Source: Sediminicola sp037203765
GTDB taxonomy: Bacteria > Bacteroidota > Bacteroidia > Flavobacteriales > Flavobacteriaceae
Reading direction: 5' to 3'
NCBI RefSeq assembly: GCF_037203765.1
Contig: NZ_JBBCAS010000001.1
Coordinates: 62,001 to 126,000 of the forward strand
DNA: 64,000 bases
Positions 8,846 through 16,667 of the stretch are shown here, piece by piece. Within the stretch, counting starts at the first letter, position 1; every line of letters starts with the position of its first letter. A model generated the notes under the pieces. That model saw only the letters and a program-made list of their open reading frames with translations. It did no database searches and was not told the origin of the DNA. Both the position numbers and the translations under genes were made by a program.

Positions 8846-9409
8846 ATGAACAGACACAGATGCGCCTGGTGCCTTGGCGATCCCCTGTACGAGGCTTATC
8901 ACGATGAGGAATGGGGGGTGCCATTAAAGGATGACGATTCCCTTTTTGAGTTTTTGATTTTAGAAACCTTTCAGGCCGGGCTAAGCTGGATCACCATTTT
9001 GAGGAAGCGTGAAAATTTTCGGGATGCCCTTGATGGGTTCAATTACAAAAAGATCGCTCGCTACGATCAGGAAAAAATTGCTTCCCTACTTGACAATTCA
9101 GGAATTGTCAGAAATAAGTTGAAGTTAAACGCCACTGTGACCAATGCACAGGCATTTATTAAAATCCAACAGGAATTTGGAAGTTTCAGCGCGTACATTT
9201 GGAAATTTGTGGAAGGGAAACCCATTAAAAATGCAGTTGAATCACCAAAAGATATTCCTGCCAATACCGAGCTCTCCGACACCATCAGTAAGGATTTAAA
9301 AAAACGCGGATTTAAGTTTGTGGGAAGCACGGTGGTTTACGCCCACATGCAGGCTACCGGAATGGTGAACGATCACGAGATAAATTGTTTTAGATATCAT
9401 GAGGTTTAG
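8846..9409 (+). CDS. tag: DNA-3-methyladenine glycosylase I
   Basis: Base-excision repair enzyme removing 3-methyladenine from alkylated DNA. The 187-residue length and motifs fit Tag: N-terminal RCAWCLGDPLYEAYHDEEWG (residues 4-23), with the zinc-ligand cysteine and histidine and the conserved YHDEEWG; the FQAGLSWITILRKRE segment (about 44-58); and the C-terminal GFKFVGSTVVYAHMQATGMVNDH with the remaining histidine ligands. The 3' end overlaps the next gene by 11 bases. Confidence 0.93.
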   Translation: MNRHRCAWCLGDPLYEAYHDEEWGVPLKDDDSLFEFLILETFQAGLSWITILRKRENFRDALDGFNYKKIARYDQEKIASLLDNSGIVRNKLKLNATVTNAQAFIKIQQEFGSFSAYIWKFVEGKPIKNAVESPKDIPANTELSDTISKDLKKRGFKFVGSTVVYAHMQATGMVNDHEINCFRYHEV

Positions 9410-9983
9410 ATCTGTAGCTTTAACAGTTATGCTAATTATGAGCAGCATGGCAATGGCCCAAGACAAATTGGAACGTGAGCACCGAATAAAAAAATCACAA
9501 GTTCCTGCAAGTGCAATCCATTTTATGGAATCCAAAATAGCCCCAGTCAAGAAAATCCGTTATTATCGGGAGATCGATACCAGTACCGTTCATTATATTT
9601 CCAAGTTTAAAAAAGATCGGTTGCATTACGGCATACAGTTTTCAGAAGATGGAAAATTTCAACATGTGGCCATCACCGTAAAGGCAATAGATATTCCCAA
9701 AGATTCATGGGATAACATTATGCAGTTTATGAACGGGTATTTTTCAAAACATAAAATAAAAAAAGTATACCAGCAATATAAGGCAACCAAGGAGCAGTCC
9801 GAGAAGGTTACCTTGAAAAATGCATTCCAGAATCTTATTCTACCAGATTTGACCTATAGGGTATTGGCCAAAGGTAGCATTGAAGGCAAGTGTCAGGCTT
9901 ATGAGATACTTGTGGACGCGGAGGGTAATTTGATCTCTTTAAAAAAGTCCCTGCCGCCTAATTATGACCATATCCTTTATTAA
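9399..9983 (+). CDS. secreted protein of unknown function
   Basis: A 194-residue exported protein with a signal peptide (residues 1-20, cleavage after MAMA). The start overlaps tag by 11 bases, suggesting coupled translation. The mature region has two related-looking alpha/beta units (about 30-100 and 110-190) with beta stretches such as HYGIQFSEDGKFQHVAITV and AYEILVDAEGNLISL, resembling the general shape of PepSY-like domains without a convincing match. Function not assigned. Confidence 0.75.
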   Translation: MRFRSVALTVMLIMSSMAMAQDKLEREHRIKKSQVPASAIHFMESKIAPVKKIRYYREIDTSTVHYISKFKKDRLHYGIQFSEDGKFQHVAITVKAIDIPKDSWDNIMQFMNGYFSKHKIKKVYQQYKATKEQSEKVTLKNAFQNLILPDLTYRVLAKGSIEGKCQAYEILVDAEGNLISLKKSLPPNYDHILY

Positions 9984-10217
9984 AAATGGTTTATTCAACT
10001 ACCTGATTCTTTTATAAGTCAAATGACACGTCCTAGGTGAAATCATTTCAAATTGGATCGCCTGGCACCGCCTATACTAAAAGAAATCAATCCGTATTCA
10101 CAAAATCCCACCTTGTTGGAATGTGAAATTGCCTACACTTTCAAAATTCAAGATGGATGGGAGGATAGGAACAGGGATTAAGCCCCTATGAAAGAAAACC
10201 TATTTCTTAGGCCGACT

Positions 10218-10886
10218 TTAATTTTTCTCATTTAAAATTTTTATAAAGTTTTCCCTCGGCATTTCTTCTGCCCCGAGACTTTCCAAGTGGGGTGTATACA
10301 CCTGGCAATCTATTAATTTGTAATTCTTCTTCTCCAGGTCCTGGGCCAATTTTATAAACGCAAATTTAGAAGCGTTACTTACCTTACTGAACATGCTTTC
10401 CCCGCAAAAAACATGACCGAGATCTATTCCATAAAGTCCGCCAACCAGTTCGCTTCCCTCCCAAACTTCATAGGACTTGGCCATTCCTATTTCATGTAGT
10501 CGCTTGTAGGCTTTTTTCATGGATTGGGTAATCCATGTCCCGTGCTGATCTTTTCTCGGGCTTTGGGCACATAGATCGATCACGTCATCGAACCGGGTAT
10601 TTTTGGTAAGCCTAAATTGACCACTGTCCAGGACTTTCCGCATGCTTTTTGAAATCTTAATTTTGTTCGGGAAAAGGACCATTCTAGGATCAGGGCTCCA
10701 CCAAAGGATCAACGAATCCTCATTGAACCAAGGAAATATACCGCTCTGATAGGCCAATAGGAGTCGTTCTGGCGACAGGTCTCCCCCCACAGCCAACAAA
10801 CCTTCCTCATTGGTATATTCCACGGGAGGAAACTCCAATCTCTCCGTTACAAAGAACAATGGGTGTTTACCGCTATCCTTTTCCAC
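10218..10886 (-). CDS. aat: leucyl/phenylalanyl-tRNA--protein transferase
   Basis: Transfers Leu or Phe from tRNA to proteins with N-terminal Arg or Lys, marking them for ClpS/ClpAP degradation (N-end rule). The 222-residue protein has the family core: FPPVEYTNEEGLLAVGGDLS (about 17-36), YQSGIFPWFN (50-59), ILWWSPDPRMVL (62-73), HGTWIT (near 114) and GGLYGIDLGHVFCGESMFS (about 149-167). It appears monocistronic. The preceding 234 bases (9984-10217) hold no recognisable gene. Confidence 0.95.
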   Translation of the reverse strand: MEKDSGKHPLFFVTERLEFPPVEYTNEEGLLAVGGDLSPERLLLAYQSGIFPWFNEDSLILWWSPDPRMVLFPNKIKISKSMRKVLDSGQFRLTKNTRFDDVIDLCAQSPRKDQHGTWITQSMKKAYKRLHEIGMAKSYEVWEGSELVGGLYGIDLGHVFCGESMFSKVSNASKFAFIKLAQDLEKKNYKLIDCQVYTPHLESLGAEEMPRENFIKILNEKN

Positions 10887-10989
10887 GATCCTATCTTTTG
10901 TTTAAAACTAATGAAAATAGAACGACCTACCCAATTTTACAAAAGGACAGGTCGCAACTCTTAATGCCTGTTCAAACAGGGTATAATTT

Positions 10990-11367
10990 TTAGAAAGGCA
11001 GATCGTCGTGATCTTCTTCATTTAGATTGTCAGCTGGTTCAAAGGCATCCATTGGGGGAACAGGAGGCATTCCGGCACCACCTTGTTCTGATTGCAAGGC
11101 TTCTATTCTCCATCCTTGGATAGAGTTAAAATATTTGGTTTCACCCTGTGGATTGACCCACTCACGACCCCTTAGGTTAATACTTACCTTTACGTCTTGC
11201 CCAGCACTGTAATTGTTCAGAAGATCGCACTTATCCTGTACAAATTCAACCATGATATGTTGTGGATATTGTTCCTCAGTGGTTATTACCATTTCTCTTT
11301 TTCTGAAACCGTTGTTTCCAAAAGTTTTGGTCTCGTCGACCATTTTGATTTTTCCTTGTATTTCCAT
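10990..11367 (-). CDS. DUF3127 domain protein with SSB-like acidic tail
   Basis: A 125-residue protein matching DUF3127, a Bacteroidota family with a predicted OB-fold related to single-stranded DNA-binding proteins. Residues 1-90 form the beta-rich domain (KMVDETKTFGNNGFRKREMV near the start; VKVSINLRGREWVNPQGE near 60-77). A flexible Gly/Pro-rich linker follows and the protein ends in EEDHDDLPF, closely resembling the SSB C-terminal tip (the window's own SSB ends EEDDLPF). The tail suggests recruitment of SSB-interacting repair or replication proteins, which is inference. It sits 3 bp after the flavin reductase gene. Confidence 0.87.
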   Translation of the reverse strand: MEIQGKIKMVDETKTFGNNGFRKREMVITTEEQYPQHIMVEFVQDKCDLLNNYSAGQDVKVSINLRGREWVNPQGETKYFNSIQGWRIEALQSEQGGAGMPPVPPMDAFEPADNLNEEDHDDLPF

Positions 11368-11370
11368 TGT

Positions 11371-12255
11371 CTATTTATTTGCTAACAATACTTTCCATGC
11401 GGAATGCACGTCGTTATTATGTAAAAATTCCTGTGCTTTTTTATGTAATTTTTCTTGGTTGTCACCACTCAATATGGACCTGATCGCTACGTTGGCCGCT
11501 ACAAACTCCTTTACCTCTTCCGGACTTGGCACGTGCTCCACATTGCCCAACATTCCCAGATCATTTCCTGTCAATATTGTGCTGTGCCTTATTTCCTCTG
11601 GAATATTATCTATTCCCATGCCCAAGGTAGATAAGGGTTTAGGCACTTCAAACATACCGGCATTGGCCCTGGAATACCAATTGCCGCCCATACGCGCCAC
11701 TTGGTCAATTTTATGTTGATCTATGGCACCAGAGCTATCCAAGATGGACTCATCCACATGGATCTTGACCACCTCTGAAAAAATAAGGTTCCCTGCTCCC
11801 CCTTCTTTCCCCAAAGCCTCTACTTTTACAACCTTGCATTCAAATTGCACTGGAGATTCTGCCACCCTAAAAGGCTTTACCTTATCGGAAGGCAACATGG
11901 TCAGACCAGCCTTGATGAACTCGTTCTCCCCCTCACTATATTCCGTACTGGAAAGGGACATTTGTTGCACCATGTCGTAGTTGACAATATTGATTACGAC
12001 CTCCTTGGTCTTGAGAACGTTTTCCAAGGTATGCTTGGTAGTATTGTCCCTAACCCTCCTAGCTGGTGAAAAAATCATAATGGGAGGATTGGCACTAAAG
12101 ACATTGAAAAAACTGAAAGGTGATAGGTTGGGCCTTCCATTTTCGTCCATAGTACTTGCAAATGCTATAGGTCTGGGACCAACGGCACCCAATAGATAGC
12201 CGTGCAATTTGGCCGTAGGTATCTCTGATGGATTAATGGAAAGCAATTTTTTCAT
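11371..12255 (-). CDS. flavin reductase family protein
   Basis: FMN-binding split-barrel protein of the flavin reductase-like family (294 residues). The core is at residues 15-180: LLGAVGPRPIAFASTMDENG (about 18-37), then NLSPFSFFNVFSANPP, the typical FMN phosphate and isoalloxazine binding segment, and a C-terminal helical extension common in Bacteroidota members. The ATG at 12255 (MKKLLSINPSE) is chosen over an in-frame ATG 42 bases upstream because homologues begin near this point and the upstream residues are atypical. Substrate partner unknown. It lies directly before the DUF3127 gene on the same strand. Confidence 0.87.
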   Translation of the reverse strand: MKKLLSINPSEIPTAKLHGYLLGAVGPRPIAFASTMDENGRPNLSPFSFFNVFSANPPIMIFSPARRVRDNTTKHTLENVLKTKEVVINIVNYDMVQQMSLSSTEYSEGENEFIKAGLTMLPSDKVKPFRVAESPVQFECKVVKVEALGKEGGAGNLIFSEVVKIHVDESILDSSGAIDQHKIDQVARMGGNWYSRANAGMFEVPKPLSTLGMGIDNIPEEIRHSTILTGNDLGMLGNVEHVPSPEEVKEFVAANVAIRSILSGDNQEKLHKKAQEFLHNNDVHSAWKVLLANK

Positions 12256-12365
12256 AGTGTGGCAAAGGTAAGTAAATTGTGTGCACAAATGAAACAATCA
12301 TCCCCTTAGGAAATAGAATAACTTTTCCCAAATTGCGTTATCTTTAAAACTAATTTATCATTTGG

Positions 12366-13511
12366 ATGACCCTGAATCCCAAAAAAACGTCTAATATTTT
12401 GTTGCTGATAGCTTCCTTTGTTATCGTAAGCTTAATTCTCTGGAACACCAACAGTTTTTTTAAGAAGTTCAAGGAAGAGGAGCGATTAAAAATGGAGATC
12501 TGGGCCACTGCCCAATCAGAGCTCCTGCAATCTTCCGAGGATCGGGATTTGGGAAACCTGCATGTTAAAATATTCCAGAACAATACTTCATCTCCCATGA
12601 TCCTGGTAAACAAGGACCACTCGATCAAAGTGAACAACATGGGACAAGATGAGGCCAGGGACACCTCCTATCTCACTAAAAAAATTGTCCAGTTCCAAGC
12701 AGAGAACACCCCTATTTCCATAGACTACAAGGGGGAGCATTTGGCTACCTTGTACTACGGAAATTCGGAGGTACTGAACCGTTTGAAATATTACCCCATT
12801 GCCCTGTTGCTCATCATTTTTCTGTTTGGGGCCGTCATTTTCTTTTTCTTTAAAACCAACAAAGCCTCCGAGCAGAACAAGCTATGGGCAGGCATGGCGA
12901 AGGAGACCGCTCACCAAATAGGAACGCCATTGACCTCCCTCCTTGGGTGGAACGAGCTTTTGAAAGCTGAGAACATCAGCACCTCCATCACGGATGAAAT
13001 TGAAAAAGATATCAATAGGCTACAAACGATCACGGAACGATTTTCTAAAATTGGCTCCTTGCCCAAACTAAAGGAATACGATATTGTACAGGAAACAAAG
13101 GATGCCTTTGATTACCTAAAATTGCGCAGTTCCAAACTGATACAGTTTTCCTTTGACAGTAAGATAGCATCCTTGCCGGTACTTTTGAACCGGGAGCTTT
13201 ATCACTGGACCATTGAAAATCTTGTTAAAAACGGCATTGATGCGATGAGGGGGAAGGGCAGTATTTCGATCGAAATTATCCCCAATGGAAATTTCGTGAC
13301 AATTTTGGTGTCCGATTCCGGTCAGGGAATCCCCAAGAGCAATTTCAACAATATCTTTAATCCAGGGGTGACCTCAAAAAAACGAGGATGGGGATTAGGC
13401 CTGTCCTTGGTGAAAAGAATTGTGGAAGAATACCATCAAGGAAAAATTAAAGTGTTGTCCTCTAGCAAAGAGGGAACCATTATGAAAATTTCCCTAAAAG
13501 TAAACGCATAA
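12366..13511 (+). CDS. membrane sensor histidine kinase
   Basis: A 381-residue kinase with two membrane segments (about residues 10-28 and 140-160) enclosing a sensor region of roughly 110 residues, then a coiled segment, dimerisation/phosphoacceptor domain (AKETAHQIGTPLTSLLGW, His near residue 183) and an HATPase_c domain (N-box ENLVKNGIDAM; G-boxes DSGQGIP and GWGLGLSLVK). The motif TAHQIGTPL rather than SHELRTPL is common in Bacteroidota kinases of this group. No response regulator is adjacent, so it is an orphan kinase here. The next gene starts 2 bp after the stop. Confidence 0.9.
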   Translation: MTLNPKKTSNILLLIASFVIVSLILWNTNSFFKKFKEEERLKMEIWATAQSELLQSSEDRDLGNLHVKIFQNNTSSPMILVNKDHSIKVNNMGQDEARDTSYLTKKIVQFQAENTPISIDYKGEHLATLYYGNSEVLNRLKYYPIALLLIIFLFGAVIFFFFKTNKASEQNKLWAGMAKETAHQIGTPLTSLLGWNELLKAENISTSITDEIEKDINRLQTITERFSKIGSLPKLKEYDIVQETKDAFDYLKLRSSKLIQFSFDSKIASLPVLLNRELYHWTIENLVKNGIDAMRGKGSISIEIIPNGNFVTILVSDSGQGIPKSNFNNIFNPGVTSKKRGWGLGLSLVKRIVEEYHQGKIKVLSSSKEGTIMKISLKVNA

Positions 13512-13513
13512 CT

Positions 13514-13864
13514 ATGGCAAAAGAAGAATTGAAGATCATTAAGAAAGCTGAACTGACTAACAATTGCCCGGAATGCTTCAACCAAGAGTTACAGCTCACC
13601 TTTTACCAAAAACACAAGTACCATAGCCTATACCACCAAACTTCCGGTGAGGTAACCCATGAAATCAAATGCAAAACTTGCCATTCTGTTATCTATCCCG
13701 TCAGCTGGACACAGGACATAGAACGCGTATTTGATTTTTACAGAAAAATGGTGACCCCAGACAGGGCGACCATTAAGTTCACCATGCTATTTTATATCCT
13801 GATCTTGATTTTGATAGTTCTCGTTGCCGGTAGCTTTTATCTCTATCTACAAAAGCTTATTTGA
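13514..13864 (+). CDS. zinc-ribbon protein with C-terminal membrane anchor
   Basis: A 116-residue protein. Two cysteine pairs (CPECF near residue 18 and CKTC near residue 53) form a likely zinc ribbon, and one hydrophobic segment (about 92-112) anchors the C-terminus, so the ribbon would face the cytoplasm. It lies 2 bp after the histidine kinase and is surely cotranscribed with it, which suggests a role in the same pathway, but no function is known to me. It overlaps the convergent HIT gene by 8 bases. Confidence 0.8.
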   Translation: MAKEELKIIKKAELTNNCPECFNQELQLTFYQKHKYHSLYHQTSGEVTHEIKCKTCHSVIYPVSWTQDIERVFDFYRKMVTPDRATIKFTMLFYILILILIVLVAGSFYLYLQKLI

Positions 13865-14249
13865 TTTTGCTGCTTATTTTTGCCGCAATGTCCTCAAATT
13901 CCTCCTTGGACAAAGTCACCTTGTGTTGAAAGGTAGCATCTTTCATGTCATTTAAGGGGATCAGGTGCACATGAACATGGGGCACCTCGAGCCCAATTAC
14001 GGTCATGCCCACCCGCTTACAGTCCATGGACGCCTCAATAGCCTTTCCCACTTTTCTGGCAAAGCCCATTAGACCCATATAGGTTGTCTCATCGAGCTCC
14101 ATGATTTTGTTGACTTCCTTTTTGGGCACACAAAGGGTATGTCCTTTTGCGTTCGGATTTACATCGAGAAAAGCTATAAAATAATCGTCTTCCGCTATTT
14201 TGTAGCACGGTATTTCTCCTTGAATGATTTTTGTGAAGATACTTGCCAT
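13857..14249 (-). CDS. HIT family protein
   Basis: Nucleotide-binding hydrolase of the histidine-triad superfamily, HinT-like (130 residues). It begins FTKIIQGEIPCYKIAEDD (about 4-21), the typical HIT start, and carries the active-site triad PHVHVHLIPL near residues 96-105. Members split nucleoside phosphoramidates or dinucleotides. It lies downstream of greA on the same strand (73 bp gap), a gene order common in Flavobacteriaceae. Confidence 0.93.
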   Translation of the reverse strand: MASIFTKIIQGEIPCYKIAEDDYFIAFLDVNPNAKGHTLCVPKKEVNKIMELDETTYMGLMGFARKVGKAIEASMDCKRVGMTVIGLEVPHVHVHLIPLNDMKDATFQHKVTLSKEEFEDIAAKISSKIK

Positions 14250-14322
14250 TGTCTCAATCGGTATTTAAAAAAAAGTCCCATCAAATATTTGACAGGACTA
14301 AATATAACTATTAATTTTTTTC

Positions 14323-14799
14323 TTACGATCTCGTAATTTCCATTATTTCAAACTTGATGGTTCCATTGGGAATGGTTATTTCCGCAACATCGCCCACCTT
14401 TTTTCCCAAAAGTCCCTTTCCAATAGGGGAGCTGACAGATATTTTTCCTGCCTTTAGGTTCGCCTCACTTTCAGCCACTAAGGTATATTTCATTTCCATG
14501 CCATTGGCCTGGTTCTTTAATTTTACCGTAGAGAGCACAAGCACCTTGGAGGTGTCCAATTGCGATTCATCAATAAGGCGCGCATTGGCAACAATTTCTT
14601 CCAGTTTGGCAATTTTCAGCTCCAACAAACCTTGCGCTTCCTTGGCCGCATCATATTCGGCATTTTCAGAAAGATCTCCCTTATCCCTGGCCTCAGCAAT
14701 AGCCTGGGACGACTTAGGACGTTCCACATCCTTAAGTTGGTTTAATTCGTCTTTGAGTTTCTTTAAGCCTTCTGCGGTATAATAAGATATGTTACCCAT
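14323..14799 (-). CDS. greA: transcription elongation factor GreA
   Basis: Rescues backtracked RNA polymerase by stimulating transcript cleavage in the secondary channel. The 158-residue protein has the N-terminal coiled-coil finger (residues 1-75, with the conserved acidic tip AEARDKGDLSENAEYDAAKE around 36-55) and the C-terminal FKBP-like domain (SPIGKGLLGKKVGDVAEI near 124-141). Standard length. It precedes the HIT-family gene. Confidence 0.95.
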   Translation of the reverse strand: MGNISYYTAEGLKKLKDELNQLKDVERPKSSQAIAEARDKGDLSENAEYDAAKEAQGLLELKIAKLEEIVANARLIDESQLDTSKVLVLSTVKLKNQANGMEMKYTLVAESEANLKAGKISVSSPIGKGLLGKKVGDVAEITIPNGTIKFEIMEITRS

Positions 14800-14999
14800 A
14801 AATTCTTTCCTTTAAAATTCTAAACAATTTCAATGTTTCTTCCGCATCAATTCCTACATCCAGAAAACATCAAATTGCTATTTCAATTAATTTCAGCATT
14901 TTATAAATAGGAAAATCCTCTTTTTTATAGAGGATTTTAGACAAATATACATAAATTTTGTTCAATTTTGCGGTTGTTATTGGAAATACATAGCGTGGT

Positions 15000-15437
15000 A
15001 TGAAACGTATTTTTTGCTTGGTTTTTATTGGTTTATTTCTCTCTTGCAGTTCCGATAGGGCCAGCAGCAACCCCTTTTTACAGGATATTGGTTTTAGGTT
15101 TGAACTGGACTTAAATCTTCCGCTGTACAGTCCTTTGACAAACACGGGCAGTGCCGTATACGTAGAGAATAAAACCGCAGGACTAAGAGGCGTTTTTGTG
15201 ATCAATACGGGGTTCGATCAATTTATGGCCTGGGAAGCGAGTTGTCCCAACCATGTGCCGAATGAATGCTCTACAATGACCCTAAGAGGCCAGCTCGTAA
15301 CCTGTTCCTGTGAAGGATATGAATATAATTTATATACAGGCCAATTGATGAACAGGCCTGAGGATGGCAACAGGTATTACGATCTACTCTTTTATAGAAC
15401 CTCGTTCAACGGAAACATAGTCACCGTGTTCAATTAG
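15000..15437 (+). CDS. Rieske-like lipoprotein with altered cluster ligands
   Basis: A 145-residue exported lipoprotein (lipobox LFLSC, Cys near residue 17). The mature part has a Rieske-like layout: a first motif C-P-N-H (near residues 82-85) and, about 20 residues on, TCSCEGYEYNLYTGQ, which aligns with the CPCHG...DL.TG motif of Rieske domains. The first motif is CxxH rather than CxH, and the second histidine is replaced by glutamate, so a normal [2Fe-2S] cluster is doubtful. It is monocistronic. Exact role unknown. Confidence 0.8.
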   Translation: MKRIFCLVFIGLFLSCSSDRASSNPFLQDIGFRFELDLNLPLYSPLTNTGSAVYVENKTAGLRGVFVINTGFDQFMAWEASCPNHVPNECSTMTLRGQLVTCSCEGYEYNLYTGQLMNRPEDGNRYYDLLFYRTSFNGNIVTVFN

Positions 15438-15566
15438 AGTAACATCACCCAGCTTCCAAGAACTCTAGCCTCTTTATTTGGGCTGGATCTATGAACCTTT
15501 CACTATTTTGAATCATGGATGAAACAAACATGGGCCATGATGCTTTATGCCGCAAAAACGGTCCCA

Positions 15567-16442
15567 TTAATTTTGGCCCCTCTTGTCACCAAATAGCTTC
15601 TTCCTAAAGACACTGAACAATCCAACGGCCCCAAGAGCCAGAAATTTCCAAAATTTTAAGAGTAAGGCAAAAAAACCAACTTTTGCAAGAACTTTTCCAG
15701 CGATAAGGCCTCCAAGACCATAGGCCGCAACATCATCGTAATCCGCATCAAAATCTTGGTATCTATTTCCATCATTAAAGTCTACACTTGCCAGAATTTG
15801 TTCACGATCCCTATTGAATAGCGGTAAAACCTCAATATGCCCTATGGCATTCAAGGTTAAATATCCCCTTCTCCCCAATATTCTGATATTATAGTTCAAT
15901 GTATTCACCATTTCACCTTCAAATTTTAGCTCTTTGGCCCAGTGCAATTTTTTGTTCATGGTATCGTAAAATGGTGGAGAGGCCCATCCGATAAGCTCTA
16001 CTGATCCGTATCCAAGTTTCTTGCGTTCCTTATTGGATTGCTTGGCGTCATTTTGCATTTCTTCCAATAAATCATCATAATCTAAATCATCTGCGTCCCC
16101 GTCCTCTATATAACCATCTTCTGAATATGTGATTTCAACGGCATAAGTGAAATTATCACTTATGGGACTTATTTCCTCTGGAAACAATAGTCCTATGACC
16201 TCACTGGGAGGATTCCCCCATAATTCGGTAAGTACGTAGCTACTTTCTTCCGGTCCCAAGTATTTATATCCCTTGGGCACTTGTAAGGTGGCAAGCCCAT
16301 CCTTCAGATTCACCATTCCATATTCATAATGAAAGGTACTTTCCAAACTATCCACTGCAGCCTGATAAACTTCTTCTTCAGTTTGGGACTGTACTATTTG
16401 AAAAACAAATAGACATGTGATCATTAGAGCGAATGTTTTCAT
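15567..16442 (-). CDS. DUF2167 family membrane protein
   Basis: A 291-residue protein of the DUF2167 family, exported and membrane-anchored. It has a signal peptide (residues 1-20, ending VQSQ), the family domain with LQVPKGYKYLGPEESSYVL near residues 48-66 and GWASPPFYD near 150, and two hydrophobic C-terminal segments (about 232-275). The ATG at 16442 (MKTFALM) is preferred over one 12 bases upstream because it begins the signal peptide. A strongly acidic stretch (EDGDADDLDYDDLLEE) may bind cations. Function unknown. Confidence 0.85.
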   Translation of the reverse strand: MKTFALMITCLFVFQIVQSQTEEEVYQAAVDSLESTFHYEYGMVNLKDGLATLQVPKGYKYLGPEESSYVLTELWGNPPSEVIGLLFPEEISPISDNFTYAVEITYSEDGYIEDGDADDLDYDDLLEEMQNDAKQSNKERKKLGYGSVELIGWASPPFYDTMNKKLHWAKELKFEGEMVNTLNYNIRILGRRGYLTLNAIGHIEVLPLFNRDREQILASVDFNDGNRYQDFDADYDDVAAYGLGGLIAGKVLAKVGFFALLLKFWKFLALGAVGLFSVFRKKLFGDKRGQN

Positions 16443-16597
16443 TTTATAGGTCAATTAAAAAATTAAAGGTTTGATTGGTATTTAATGAATGATCAAATTA
16501 ATCATTTTTTAGAAAATATTCGCTTTAAATTATCTTTTTGTGAGTTTAATCGACAACATGACCGCTACAGACCTCAGAAAACACGGATCAAACCAAT

Positions 16598-16630
16598 AAG
16601 GCCACTATGTACAATGACAAAGTGGCCCCT
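16598..16630 (-). terminator. hairpin after the TonB receptor gene
   Basis: Arms GGCCACT and AGTGGCC flank a loop of about 14 bases just downstream of the receptor stop at 16668. The following T-rich run is weak, so termination is likely but not certain. Confidence 0.4.
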
Positions 16631-16667
16631 AACTGTTAAATGTATTTGATGCTTTACGGAATACTGG

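Noticed and set aside
11213..11719. 168-codon plus-strand frame across the DUF3127/flavin reductase junction
   Set aside because: Antisense to two recognised genes; rich in residues typical of reverse-frame translation.
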